Shown: positions 25,964 through 33,820 of the stretch, in pieces
How positions within the stretch are numbered: position 1 is the stretch's first letter
How the letters are laid out: each line of letters opens with the position of its first letter
From: JBBQIY01 sp964618405
Lineage (GTDB): Bacteria > Verrucomicrobiota > Kiritimatiellia > RFP12 > UBA3636
Assembly (NCBI GenBank): GCA_964618405.1
Contig: CAZUAY010000001.1
Location: 1 to 42,659, forward strand
Direction of reading: 5' to 3'
DNA: 42,659 nt
Translations under genes and position numbers: made by a program
Notes under the pieces: generated by a model
Told to the model about the DNA's origin: nothing
What the model saw: the letters and a program-made list of their open reading frames with translations, nothing else
Database searches by the model: none

Positions 25964-28900
25964 ATGAAAGTAATCAAGGCGTGTAGTATAGGTGTTGCTG
26001 TCGCAACAGTTTTGTGTGCAGCATATTCATTTGGCCAGAGCCAGAAGGCGATTCTAAACGCCAAACAGCTTGGAATCGAGGATCTAGATTTGGATCTAGG
26101 CCTTGAGGAGGACTTGGTGGTGCCAGCAAAGCCTGCCGACACGGTTTCCTCAGGTGTGGAAGTCTCACCGGCAGATGAAACCGTCACGGACGCATCGGCT
26201 TCGGAAGCCACGGAGGAAACGGTTCGGCAGGTAAGTGATGGGAAGGCTGAGGCTCCTTCTGTGGATAACATTGAGGAAACAAATGGAGCCGTTGTTGAAG
26301 ACCCTGTAGTCGACTCCGTACTTGGAGATCCCGTTGTCGATGCCGTTCTTGAAAATCCTGCCACGGTTGTCGAGCCAGCGGTGGACACACCTGCCACTAA
26401 TAATGGCTCGCTGCAAATCAAGGATCTCTTGGATCAGGCTGACATTGACGAACCTGTTGCCGTTGTCGAAACCGCTGACGAGCCTGTTGCCGTTGTCGAA
26501 ACCGCTGACGAGCCTGTTGCTGTTGTCGAAACCGCTGACGAGCCTGTTGCTGTTGTCGAAACCGCTGACGAACCCGTTGCCGTTGTCGAAACCGCTGACG
26601 AGCCTGTTGCCGTTGTCGAAACCGCTGACGAACCCGTTGCCGTTGTCGAAACCGCTGACGAACCTGTTGCCGTTGTCGAAACCGCTGACGAGCCTGTTGC
26701 TGTTGTCGAAGCCGCTGATGAGCCTGTTGCTGTTGTCGAACCCTTAGTTGTGGAAGTAGAAGCTCCTGTACCGACTAGCGAAGACGTGGCCGTTTCGGAG
26801 CTCGCGACGCTTGAAAACGCTCGTCGCCGATTGTTTGAGCAGCACGGGCGTGATTCCTTGGCACAAGGACAGACCGCCTTGCTGACAGGCAACTGGGATC
26901 GCTCTGCGGATAAGTTCAAAGAAGCCCTGAAGTTCCTTGTTGAAAAGGATACAACAATTCCGCTCCGCAAAGAGGCTGAAGCGGGTCTTGCTGAAGCTTA
27001 TTATCGCAAGGCACTTGAGCTGAGATCGATTAATAACTTGGAAGAATCGTTGAAGTCGGCGCGCGAGGCCAGAATTTATCAGCATCCGAAAGCAGAGAAA
27101 CTCATTACCGCGATCCAAGATCAGCAAGAGAATCCCCCCCCGCCCCCTCCGCCGAAGCATGAGCGTCGATGGAACCAGCTTGAGTACCAAAACAACGTCG
27201 TCGATATCAATGCGCGCATGAAGATCGCCAAGGAATACTATGCGACGGACGAACTCGCCAAATGCCGCGAGCAGGTCGAACTGATTCTTCGCGAATATCC
27301 GTGGTATGAAGATGCCGTAAATATGCTCCGCAAGATTAACATAGCCGAACACAAGTATGTGGACAACGAACGTTTGACGGCTCGTGAGTTGATGATGAAG
27401 GATGTGACAAAGGCGTGGGCTCCTCGTAACTACGGGATTGATTTTTCCGCTGGCCCTGAGAAGCTTCCGGCTGACCCAACAAATCCATCCGGTCTTGGGG
27501 GGACGGCCGAAATGAAGATTCTTGATAAGATGCGCAGTATTACGATTCCTGAAATTGACTTCCGGCAGGCTAACATTACCGACGTTGTGACTTTCCTTAG
27601 CGAAGCGTCTCGCGAGCACGACCGTCAGGATATTCCGCCCGAGGAACGTGGCGTAAACATCGTTCTCAACCTTGGTGGCACTGTGGACGCACCTGCGGCG
27701 GCCGCGACCGCGGATGATCCCTGGGCCGCTGCTGTTTCAGCTCCCGCTGCCTCTTCCGGAAACGTTCCTCCGTTAACCATCAACGCTCGATTCTTGACGA
27801 TGCTGAGTGCCCTTGAAATGATTATGGATTTGGCTGATCTTAAGTATCGAGTCCGCGACAATGTTGTGCTGATTATGGAAGCGAACAAGCCCGATGGGCA
27901 ATTGATTCATCGCATGTACAATGTACTGCCTAGCATTAATGAACGCGTGGTTTCGATCGCCGGAACAAGCGGGAATGCTGGAGCTGCCGCGAACCCATTT
28001 GGTAACGCTATTGCGGGTGGTGAAACAACGGAAACAACCGACTGGAAGAAGTTCTTCGGCGATCTCGGCGTCAATTGGCCCGATGGATCGACTGTCCAGT
28101 ACATGTCGTCGATTGGAAAGATGGTTGTTTTGAACACCTCCAAAAACCTTTCGACCCTCGAAGAAGTTCTCGCTGTTCTTAACGTGACACCGAAGCAAGT
28201 TGAAATCGAAGTCAGATTCGTTGAAGTCGGCCAGTCTGATCTTGATTCGCTCGGGTTCGAATGGACGCTTAATGACGACTGGGAAATGGCGGAAATGAAA
28301 GCTGACGCCAATCTTCCGCCCGCTGCGCGTCGCCGCGTCACCATGGGTGCTGGCTCCGTGACCAGGGGCTTCAACTACCTCAGCAACAACAACTCTAAGG
28401 ACATCAACGATGGCTCATCTGTCATGGACAATGTCGCGACGTTCACGTCAATTCTGACGAATCCTGAGCTTTCTGTTGTGCTTCACATGCTCTCTTCGAA
28501 GCAGAATACCGATCTTCTTTCGGCGCCGAAAGTCGTTGCACAGGCTGGTGTTAAGGCGACCATTAAGGTGGTAACAGAATACATCTATCCAACGGAATAC
28601 GATGTGGAAATGTTGGAATCAACCAGTGGCAATAGCGATACCACAACCTACAGCGGTGCGGTTGTTGAGCCCCAAAACTTTACGATGCGTGAAGTCGGTG
28701 TTATTCTTGAGGTGACACCCGAAGTGACTCCGGATGGATCGATGATCAACCTCAGTCTTACACCGTCTGTTGTCTCCGAACCAACATGGAAGAACTATGG
28801 TTCAACCTATCCGGTTTCGACTGCTACGGGGACTGATCTTCTCGGTAACCAGACCTACCAGACTGAATATGTGCAACTTCCAATGGAGCAGCCATTCTTT

Positions 28901-29173
28901 CCAGTCCGTTCGCTTGCAACCAGCGTTCAGATCTACAACGGGGCAACGGTCGTGATGGGTGGGATGATTACTGAACAACGCTACACGAACGAAGACAAGA
29001 TTCCGTTCCTAGGCGACATCCCGATTCTCGGACAATTTTTCCGAAACAAGTATGAGCTCAGCGAAAAGCGCAATTTGTTGCTCTTCGTTACCGCCCGTCT
29101 TGTTGATCCGGCCGGCCGCGAAGTCAAAGAATCTGCTGCTAATGCGGTTTCATTGCTGGGAACTGGAATGTAG
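25964..29173 (+). CDS. Type IV pilus-like secretin, Amuc_1098 type, with tandem repeats
   Basis: A 1069-aa outer-membrane secretin. In order: signal peptide (1-24), acidic Val/Thr/Glu-rich region (35-160), ten 10-residue repeats DEPVAVVETA (162-261), TPR-like helices (about 275-490, with a run of prolines near 391-397), a secretin N-domain from about 529 (IDFRQANITDVVTFLSEASR), and the secretin core from about 744 (VEIEVRFVEVGQSDLDSLG; LLSAPKVVAQAG; RNLLLFVTARLVDP near the end). It would form the outer-membrane ring for the pilus-like system. Longer than Amuc_1098 because of the repeats. Strong terminator at its end. Confidence 0.92.
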   Translation: MKVIKACSIGVAVATVLCAAYSFGQSQKAILNAKQLGIEDLDLDLGLEEDLVVPAKPADTVSSGVEVSPADETVTDASASEATEETVRQVSDGKAEAPSVDNIEETNGAVVEDPVVDSVLGDPVVDAVLENPATVVEPAVDTPATNNGSLQIKDLLDQADIDEPVAVVETADEPVAVVETADEPVAVVETADEPVAVVETADEPVAVVETADEPVAVVETADEPVAVVETADEPVAVVETADEPVAVVEAADEPVAVVEPLVVEVEAPVPTSEDVAVSELATLENARRRLFEQHGRDSLAQGQTALLTGNWDRSADKFKEALKFLVEKDTTIPLRKEAEAGLAEAYYRKALELRSINNLEESLKSAREARIYQHPKAEKLITAIQDQQENPPPPPPPKHERRWNQLEYQNNVVDINARMKIAKEYYATDELAKCREQVELILREYPWYEDAVNMLRKINIAEHKYVDNERLTARELMMKDVTKAWAPRNYGIDFSAGPEKLPADPTNPSGLGGTAEMKILDKMRSITIPEIDFRQANITDVVTFLSEASREHDRQDIPPEERGVNIVLNLGGTVDAPAAAATADDPWAAAVSAPAASSGNVPPLTINARFLTMLSALEMIMDLADLKYRVRDNVVLIMEANKPDGQLIHRMYNVLPSINERVVSIAGTSGNAGAAANPFGNAIAGGETTETTDWKKFFGDLGVNWPDGSTVQYMSSIGKMVVLNTSKNLSTLEEVLAVLNVTPKQVEIEVRFVEVGQSDLDSLGFEWTLNDDWEMAEMKADANLPPAARRRVTMGAGSVTRGFNYLSNNNSKDINDGSSVMDNVATFTSILTNPELSVVLHMLSSKQNTDLLSAPKVVAQAGVKATIKVVTEYIYPTEYDVEMLESTSGNSDTTTYSGAVVEPQNFTMREVGVILEVTPEVTPDGSMINLSLTPSVVSEPTWKNYGSTYPVSTATGTDLLGNQTYQTEYVQLPMEQPFFPVRSLATSVQIYNGATVVMGGMITEQRYTNEDKIPFLGDIPILGQFFRNKYELSEKRNLLLFVTARLVDPAGREVKESAANAVSLLGTGM
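26447..26746 (+). repeat. Ten in-frame 30-bp tandem repeats in the secretin gene
   Basis: Units start at 26447 and every 30 bp after. Eight encode DEPVAVVETA exactly; unit 9 ends EAA and unit 10 ends EPL. Changes between units are mainly silent (GAC GAA/GAG CCT/CCC, GCC/GCT). Being a multiple of three, copy-number change would alter length but not frame. Confidence 0.97.
27134..27141 (+). other. C8 homopolymer in the secretin gene
   Basis: Eight C, then G, then five C, inside the proline-run codons between the TPR-like and secretin parts. A slipped base would cut off the whole secretin core, as in phase-variable genes. Confidence 0.6.
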
Positions 29174-29203
29174 TCTGGCTTCCAGGCGAATCGAATCATT
29201 CAC

Positions 29204-29242
29204 CGGGGAGGAGGGCATGTCGCCATCCTCCCCGTTTTATTT
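29204..29242 (+). terminator. Intrinsic terminator after the pilus-like operon
   Basis: CGGGGAGGA (29204-29212) pairs with TCCTCCCCG (29226-29234); after one mismatch GGC pairs with GCC (29214-29216 with 29222-29224). TTTTATTT follows. Confidence 0.85.
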
Positions 29243-29253
29243 AGGAGGAGAGT

Positions 29254-30855
29254 ATGCCGCTTGCGAAGATCATGTCAGGTGCAATATCCGGTATCGATGC
29301 ATTTCCGGTTGAGATTGAAACAGACGTCGGTAGCAGCGGTGATCCACAGATTGTCACGGTAGGACTTCCCGATGCGGCGGTTCGTGAGAGCCAGCATCGG
29401 GTGTCGACTGCGATGACCAACTGTGGTTACGAGCCGTTTCTCGGGCGAATCACCGTGAATCTGGCACCGGCTGATATCCGCAAGGAAGGGCCGTTCTTCG
29501 ACCTCCCGATCGCCATGGGCATTCTCATTGCTTCGGGGGCCGTGGATATGGAAGGAACGAATCGTCGCCGTCGTCCCGGACAGCCAGCTCCTCGCGTGCT
29601 CCAGCCCATGAACCTAGAAACGGTGGCGATGATTGGGGAGTTGTCGCTAGGCGGCGAAGTTCGGCGTGTTCGTGGTGTGCTTCCGATCGCGATGAAGATG
29701 CGGGAAATTGGCATCAAGACTTTTCTAGTGCCTGAAGCGAATGCTGCGGAGGCGGGCGTTGTCGAAGGGCTTGATGTTTATCCTATCGCGAATTTACGGC
29801 AAGCGGCGCAGATTTTAACAGGAGAGGATACCATCACGCAGCCCGTACGGATACGAATGGAAGACCTCTACGTTTCCCGTCCCGTGAGCGAACCCGATTT
29901 TATCGAGGTCAAAGGGCAGGAGATGGCAAAACGTGCCATTGAAATTGCCGTCGCCGGTGGGCACAACATTTTGATGATCGGCCCGCCGGGGACCGGAAAA
30001 TCGATGCTCGCGAAGCGCGTTCCATCTATCCTGCCGCCGATGTCCTTGGAGGAGGCGTTAGAGGTGACGAAGATTCACAGCATTGCTGGGATGCTGCCTT
30101 CGGATAGTCCGTTGATGTTCGAGCGCCCCTTCCGCTCGCCGCATCACACCGTCTCAGACGCCGGACTCCTGGGCGGCGGAACACATCCTGCTCCGGGCGA
30201 AGTCACGCTCGCCCACCTTGGCGTGTTGTTTCTCGACGAACTGCCAGAGTTTCATCGGAGCGTTTTGGAAGTCATGCGCCAACCGCTTGAAGATGGGTAT
30301 GTGACGATTTCACGAGCGGCAGGTAGCTCAGTCTTCCCAAGCCGAACGATTCTTGTTGCAGCGATGAACCCCTGCCCCTGCGGATATGCAGGCGACCCAA
30401 ACCACGGATGCCGATGTACGCAAGCGCAGAAACAAAATTACAGGAATAAAATTTCCGGACCCTTGCTCGACAGGATTGATATCCATATCCTCGTTCCGGC
30501 CACACGTTTTCAAGATCTTCAAAGTATGCCGAATGGGAATTCAAGCACGCTCATGCGCGCGACCGTTACCCAAGCACGTGCCGTGCAAACGCGGCGTTTT
30601 GGTGCTGAGACGAAAATTCGAACGAATTCTGGTATGGGACGACGTGATATCGAGAAATACTGCCATCTCGATGCAGAGTCCCTCGAAGTTTTAAACTTCG
30701 CGATGAACGAGATGCACTTCAGTCCTCGCGCCCATGATAGAATTCTCAAAGTTGCGAGAACAATTGCCGACATTGAGGGCAATACAGAGATTCGCCCTTC
30801 TCATCTCCAAGAAGCGTTACAATACCGTTCGCTTGATCGCACGATGTGGATTTAG
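29254..30855 (+). CDS. comM: Mg-chelatase-like AAA+ ATPase ComM/YifB
   Basis: A 533-aa protein with an N-terminal ChlI-type (Lon-protease-like) domain (residues about 20-180; VTVGLPDAAVRESQHRV and LAPADIRKEGPFFDLPIA), then the AAA+ core with Walker A GPPGTGKS near 243-250, Walker B FLDELPEF, and the C-terminal zinc-like MNPCPCGY segment. ComM homologues act as branch-migration helicases in natural transformation. Preceded by an excellent ribosome-binding site (AGGAGGAG) directly after the pilus-operon terminator. A 20-30 residue insertion (NRRRRPGQPAP) near 107-120 is unusual. Confidence 0.93.
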   Translation: MPLAKIMSGAISGIDAFPVEIETDVGSSGDPQIVTVGLPDAAVRESQHRVSTAMTNCGYEPFLGRITVNLAPADIRKEGPFFDLPIAMGILIASGAVDMEGTNRRRRPGQPAPRVLQPMNLETVAMIGELSLGGEVRRVRGVLPIAMKMREIGIKTFLVPEANAAEAGVVEGLDVYPIANLRQAAQILTGEDTITQPVRIRMEDLYVSRPVSEPDFIEVKGQEMAKRAIEIAVAGGHNILMIGPPGTGKSMLAKRVPSILPPMSLEEALEVTKIHSIAGMLPSDSPLMFERPFRSPHHTVSDAGLLGGGTHPAPGEVTLAHLGVLFLDELPEFHRSVLEVMRQPLEDGYVTISRAAGSSVFPSRTILVAAMNPCPCGYAGDPNHGCRCTQAQKQNYRNKISGPLLDRIDIHILVPATRFQDLQSMPNGNSSTLMRATVTQARAVQTRRFGAETKIRTNSGMGRRDIEKYCHLDAESLEVLNFAMNEMHFSPRAHDRILKVARTIADIEGNTEIRPSHLQEALQYRSLDRTMWI

Positions 30856-30864
30856 TTCAGAAAA

Positions 30865-30894
30865 GTCGCGAGTTGCTAGTGGCTCGTCGCGAGT
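30865..30894. repeat. Short GTCGCGAGT/GTTGCTAGT repeats
   Basis: GTCGCGAGTTGCTAG (30865-30879) and GTCGCGAGT (30886-30894), members of the intergenic repeat family of the window, between two convergent genes. Confidence 0.55.
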
Positions 30895-30920
30895 AATTCC
30901 CTGTTGGAATGGCTGGTTTA

Positions 30921-31277
30921 TTAGAATAGTGCTGCAAGGATGGGGCTCTTCTCGGCGATGACTTTTCGAGCTTCGGCTGGGGTGATTTTTCGGAGCAGTT
31001 TAAACCCTCCTTTATTCCAGCACATGACGGCTAGCTCGTATAAGTCCCCCTCAAAGCGGCCAATGCCTTCCCAGCGCGAAAGTTTCATCCGTCCTACAGG
31101 TGTTGTGAATTCTGCTGGCTCTGGTTCGCTCAGTTTAATGCGAATGGTCACATCCGTATCGGGCGCGTGATCGCCATCTCTGTTGAAGAAAATTGTCTCG
31201 GTGAACGTACGGCTGTCTGCGTCCTCCCAATTAAGGCCGTCGTCCATCGTTTTATCCACTGGTTTAGTCTCGTCCAT
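30921..31277 (-). CDS. Small protein of unknown function
   Basis: A 118-aa acidic soluble protein, not recognised. It starts MDETKPVDKTMDDGLNWED, has a beta-rich middle (TIRIKLSEPEPAEF) and a helical end. AGAGGAG stands 8 bases before the ATG. It diverges from tex, with a perfect inverted repeat between them (31331-31381). Confidence 0.65.
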   Translation of the reverse strand: MDETKPVDKTMDDGLNWEDADSRTFTETIFFNRDGDHAPDTDVTIRIKLSEPEPAEFTTPVGRMKLSRWEGIGRFEGDLYELAVMCWNKGGFKLLRKITPAEARKVIAEKSPILAALF

Positions 31278-31330
31278 AGTCGCTGCTCCTCTGTTGAAAA
31301 TGGTTTGTCAAGTTAAAAGCATATTTCGAG

Positions 31331-31381
31331 CCAAAATTAGAAGGCAGGTCACTTTTTGCTTTATTTTGAGTCTAATTTTGG
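31331..31381. promoter_or_regulatory. Perfect 11-bp inverted repeat between the small gene and tex
   Basis: CCAAAATTAGA (31331-31341) and TCTAATTTTGG (31371-31381), spacer 29 bp. Arms sit in a divergent intergenic region, so this could be an operator or a repeat element. No good sigma-70 boxes could be assigned. Confidence 0.5.
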
Positions 31382-31452
31382 TGTATCATGGGATTATTCC
31401 AGACGAGTAAGGCTCACTTAGTTGAAGCAAAACCATAAAATTCTATTTCTTT

Positions 31453-33768
31453 ATGACTCCAGATTATTCAGTAGCGATGGCAAAGGACATGGGGATTCGC
31501 CCTGTGCAGGTTCAAGCGGTAATTTCTCTTCTTGCGGAAGGCGCAACGGTTCCGTTTATCGCTCGGTACCGAAAAGAGGCGACAGGGGAGTTAGACGAAG
31601 TTCAGATTTCGGCTATCCGTGACACACTGGCGAGACTTACGGAGCTGGATGCGCGTCGAGAGGCGATCTTGAGCTCTCTCAAGGAGCGCAACCTACTGAC
31701 GGACGAACTCACCGAGAAGATTGTGGGTGCCGAAACCATGACGGCGCTTGAAGACATTTATTTGCCCTTCCGGCCCAAGCGCCGCACGCGGGCGATGATT
31801 GCTCGCGAGCGGGGGCTTGAGCCTTTGGCCTTGTTAATTTTCGCGCAGGATGGTGCAGGGTCTGCCGAGGAAATTGCGGCCCAGTACGTGGATGCCGCCA
31901 AGGAGGTTCAGGACGTCGATGCCGCCCTCTTGGGCGCTCGCGATATCATCGCCGAGATGATCAACGAGGATGCTGATGCGCGTTCAGAGATTCGATCTTT
32001 CTTTGAGAGCGCCGCTACGGTGACGACAAAGGTTGTCGAAGGCAAGGAAGAAGAGGGCGCGAAGTTTCGTGATTATTTCGATTGTGCCGACCCGCTTCCG
32101 AAGCTGTCGGGACATCGGCTGTTGGCGATGCTCCGCGGTGAGAAGGAAGGATTCCTGAGCCTAGGCGTCCGCCCTTCGCGCGAAGAGGCGATTGATCTGT
32201 TGAAAAGACGTTTCGTAAAAGGCGAGTCGTCATTTTCTGAACAGGTGGCATTGGCGGCAGAGAGTGCCTACGTCCGTATGATGGCGGCGTCGATGGAAGT
32301 TGAAATTCGCACCAAAGCGTTTACGCAAGCCAGCAGTGAAGCCATCGGCGTTTTCGCCTCGAACCTGCGTGAGCTCCTGATGGCGTCGCCGCTTGGACGA
32401 AAGTCGGTGCTCGCCATCGATCCCGGCATCCGCACAGGATGTAAGGTGGTGTGTCTTGATCCACAAGGTAAATTACTTTTCGATTGTGTCATTCAGCTTT
32501 CACAGTCTGATGCGATGCGTCGTGAAGCGGCGGGTGCAATTGTGGCACTCTGTAAAAAATTTGAGGTTGAAGCCATTGCCATCGGCAACGGAACTTATGG
32601 TCGCGAGACGATGGAGTTCGTGCGCTCGCTTCAGTTGCCTGCCAACATTATGGCGACGTTCGTGAATGAAAGTGGTGCCTCGATTTATTCGGCCTCAGAT
32701 GTGGCACGTGAAGAATTTCCGGATAAGGATTTGACGGTTCGTGGCAGTGTCTCGATTGGCCGCAGGTTGATGGATCCGCTTGCCGAACTCGTCAAGCTCG
32801 ACCCGAAGTCGATCGGCGTGGGCCAGTATCAGCATGACGTGGATCAGACACGGTTGAAGCAAGGACTTGACGATATTGTGATGTCGTGCGTGAACTCGGT
32901 CGGTGTGGAAGTGAACACGGCCAGCAAGCAATTGCTGACGTATGTTTCTGGCCTTGGGCCTTCGCTTGCTGAAAACATTGTGCGTTTCCGCGATGAGCAT
33001 GGGCCGTTCAAAAGTCGTAAGGAAATTCTCTCCGTGCCGCGGCTCGGTCCCAAGGCTTTCGAGCAGTGCGGAGGCTTCTTGCGTATCGCTGGCGCTACGA
33101 ATCCGCTCGACTCCAGCGCGGTGCATCCGGAACGCTACTCGGTCGTCGAGAAGATGGCGTCGGACATCGGATGCGGCGTCGCTGATCTGGTGCATGACGC
33201 GCAGCTTCTTGCTAAAGTCGATATCAAGGCGTATGTCTCGGATAACTTGGGACTTCCCACGTTGCGCGACATTATGGAAGAGTTGACGAAGCCCGGTCGT
33301 GATCCTCGTAAGGAATTCGAGGCGTTTAACTTCGCCGAGGGTATCATGAAGCTGGAAGACTTGAATCCAGGCATGAAACTTCCGGGCATCGTGACGAACG
33401 TGACGAATTTCGGAGCGTTTGTGGATGTCGGCGTTCATCAAGACGGACTTGTCCACATCAGCGAATTGAGTGATCGATTCGTGTCGGACCCCAACACCGT
33501 GGTGAAGGTTGGACAGAAGGTGCAAGTGACGGTGAAGGAGGTTGATTTGCCGAGGCATCGGATTGCGTTGAGCATGAAGACGGGGGCGGCGGTGCCGCGA
33601 AGCGGTGACGCTGAGTCTGAGCGTCGCCGACCTCAAGGGGGCGGCAGGCCAGACTCGAACCGTGGCGGCGGGAGCAGCGGCGGAGATCGCAATCGCGGCG
33701 GGAGTCGCGGGCCTACGTCATCAGGTGGTTTCAACAGTGCTTTCAACGATGCGTTTTCGAAGCTCTGA
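31453..33768 (+). CDS. tex: Tex-family RNA-binding transcription accessory protein
   Basis: A 771-aa protein. The N-terminal helical region includes VPFIARYRKEATGELDE; a YqgF/RuvC-like domain lies about 310-440 (VLAIDPGIRTGCKVV); helix-hairpin-helix repeats about 490-545 (YVSGLGPSLAENIVRFR); an S1 RNA-binding domain about 640-715 (VTNVTNFGAFVDVGVHQDGL). The C-terminal tail (about 720-765) is rich in Gly, Arg and Ser, which is longer than in many homologues and may bind RNA. No Shine-Dalgarno precedes the ATG. rpoN follows after 52 bp. Confidence 0.95.
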   Translation: MTPDYSVAMAKDMGIRPVQVQAVISLLAEGATVPFIARYRKEATGELDEVQISAIRDTLARLTELDARREAILSSLKERNLLTDELTEKIVGAETMTALEDIYLPFRPKRRTRAMIARERGLEPLALLIFAQDGAGSAEEIAAQYVDAAKEVQDVDAALLGARDIIAEMINEDADARSEIRSFFESAATVTTKVVEGKEEEGAKFRDYFDCADPLPKLSGHRLLAMLRGEKEGFLSLGVRPSREEAIDLLKRRFVKGESSFSEQVALAAESAYVRMMAASMEVEIRTKAFTQASSEAIGVFASNLRELLMASPLGRKSVLAIDPGIRTGCKVVCLDPQGKLLFDCVIQLSQSDAMRREAAGAIVALCKKFEVEAIAIGNGTYGRETMEFVRSLQLPANIMATFVNESGASIYSASDVAREEFPDKDLTVRGSVSIGRRLMDPLAELVKLDPKSIGVGQYQHDVDQTRLKQGLDDIVMSCVNSVGVEVNTASKQLLTYVSGLGPSLAENIVRFRDEHGPFKSRKEILSVPRLGPKAFEQCGGFLRIAGATNPLDSSAVHPERYSVVEKMASDIGCGVADLVHDAQLLAKVDIKAYVSDNLGLPTLRDIMEELTKPGRDPRKEFEAFNFAEGIMKLEDLNPGMKLPGIVTNVTNFGAFVDVGVHQDGLVHISELSDRFVSDPNTVVKVGQKVQVTVKEVDLPRHRIALSMKTGAAVPRSGDAESERRRPQGGGRPDSNRGGGSSGGDRNRGGSRGPTSSGGFNSAFNDAFSKL

Positions 33769-33820
33769 AATTGCGTTGGGCGTTTTTTTATTTTTAATAC
33801 AAGGAGCAAAGTAGGATAGT

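Noticed and set aside
26322..26970. Long open frames on both strands across the tandem array
   Set aside because: They arise because the 30-bp repeat keeps other frames open; the secretin frame alone has domains and continues on both sides.
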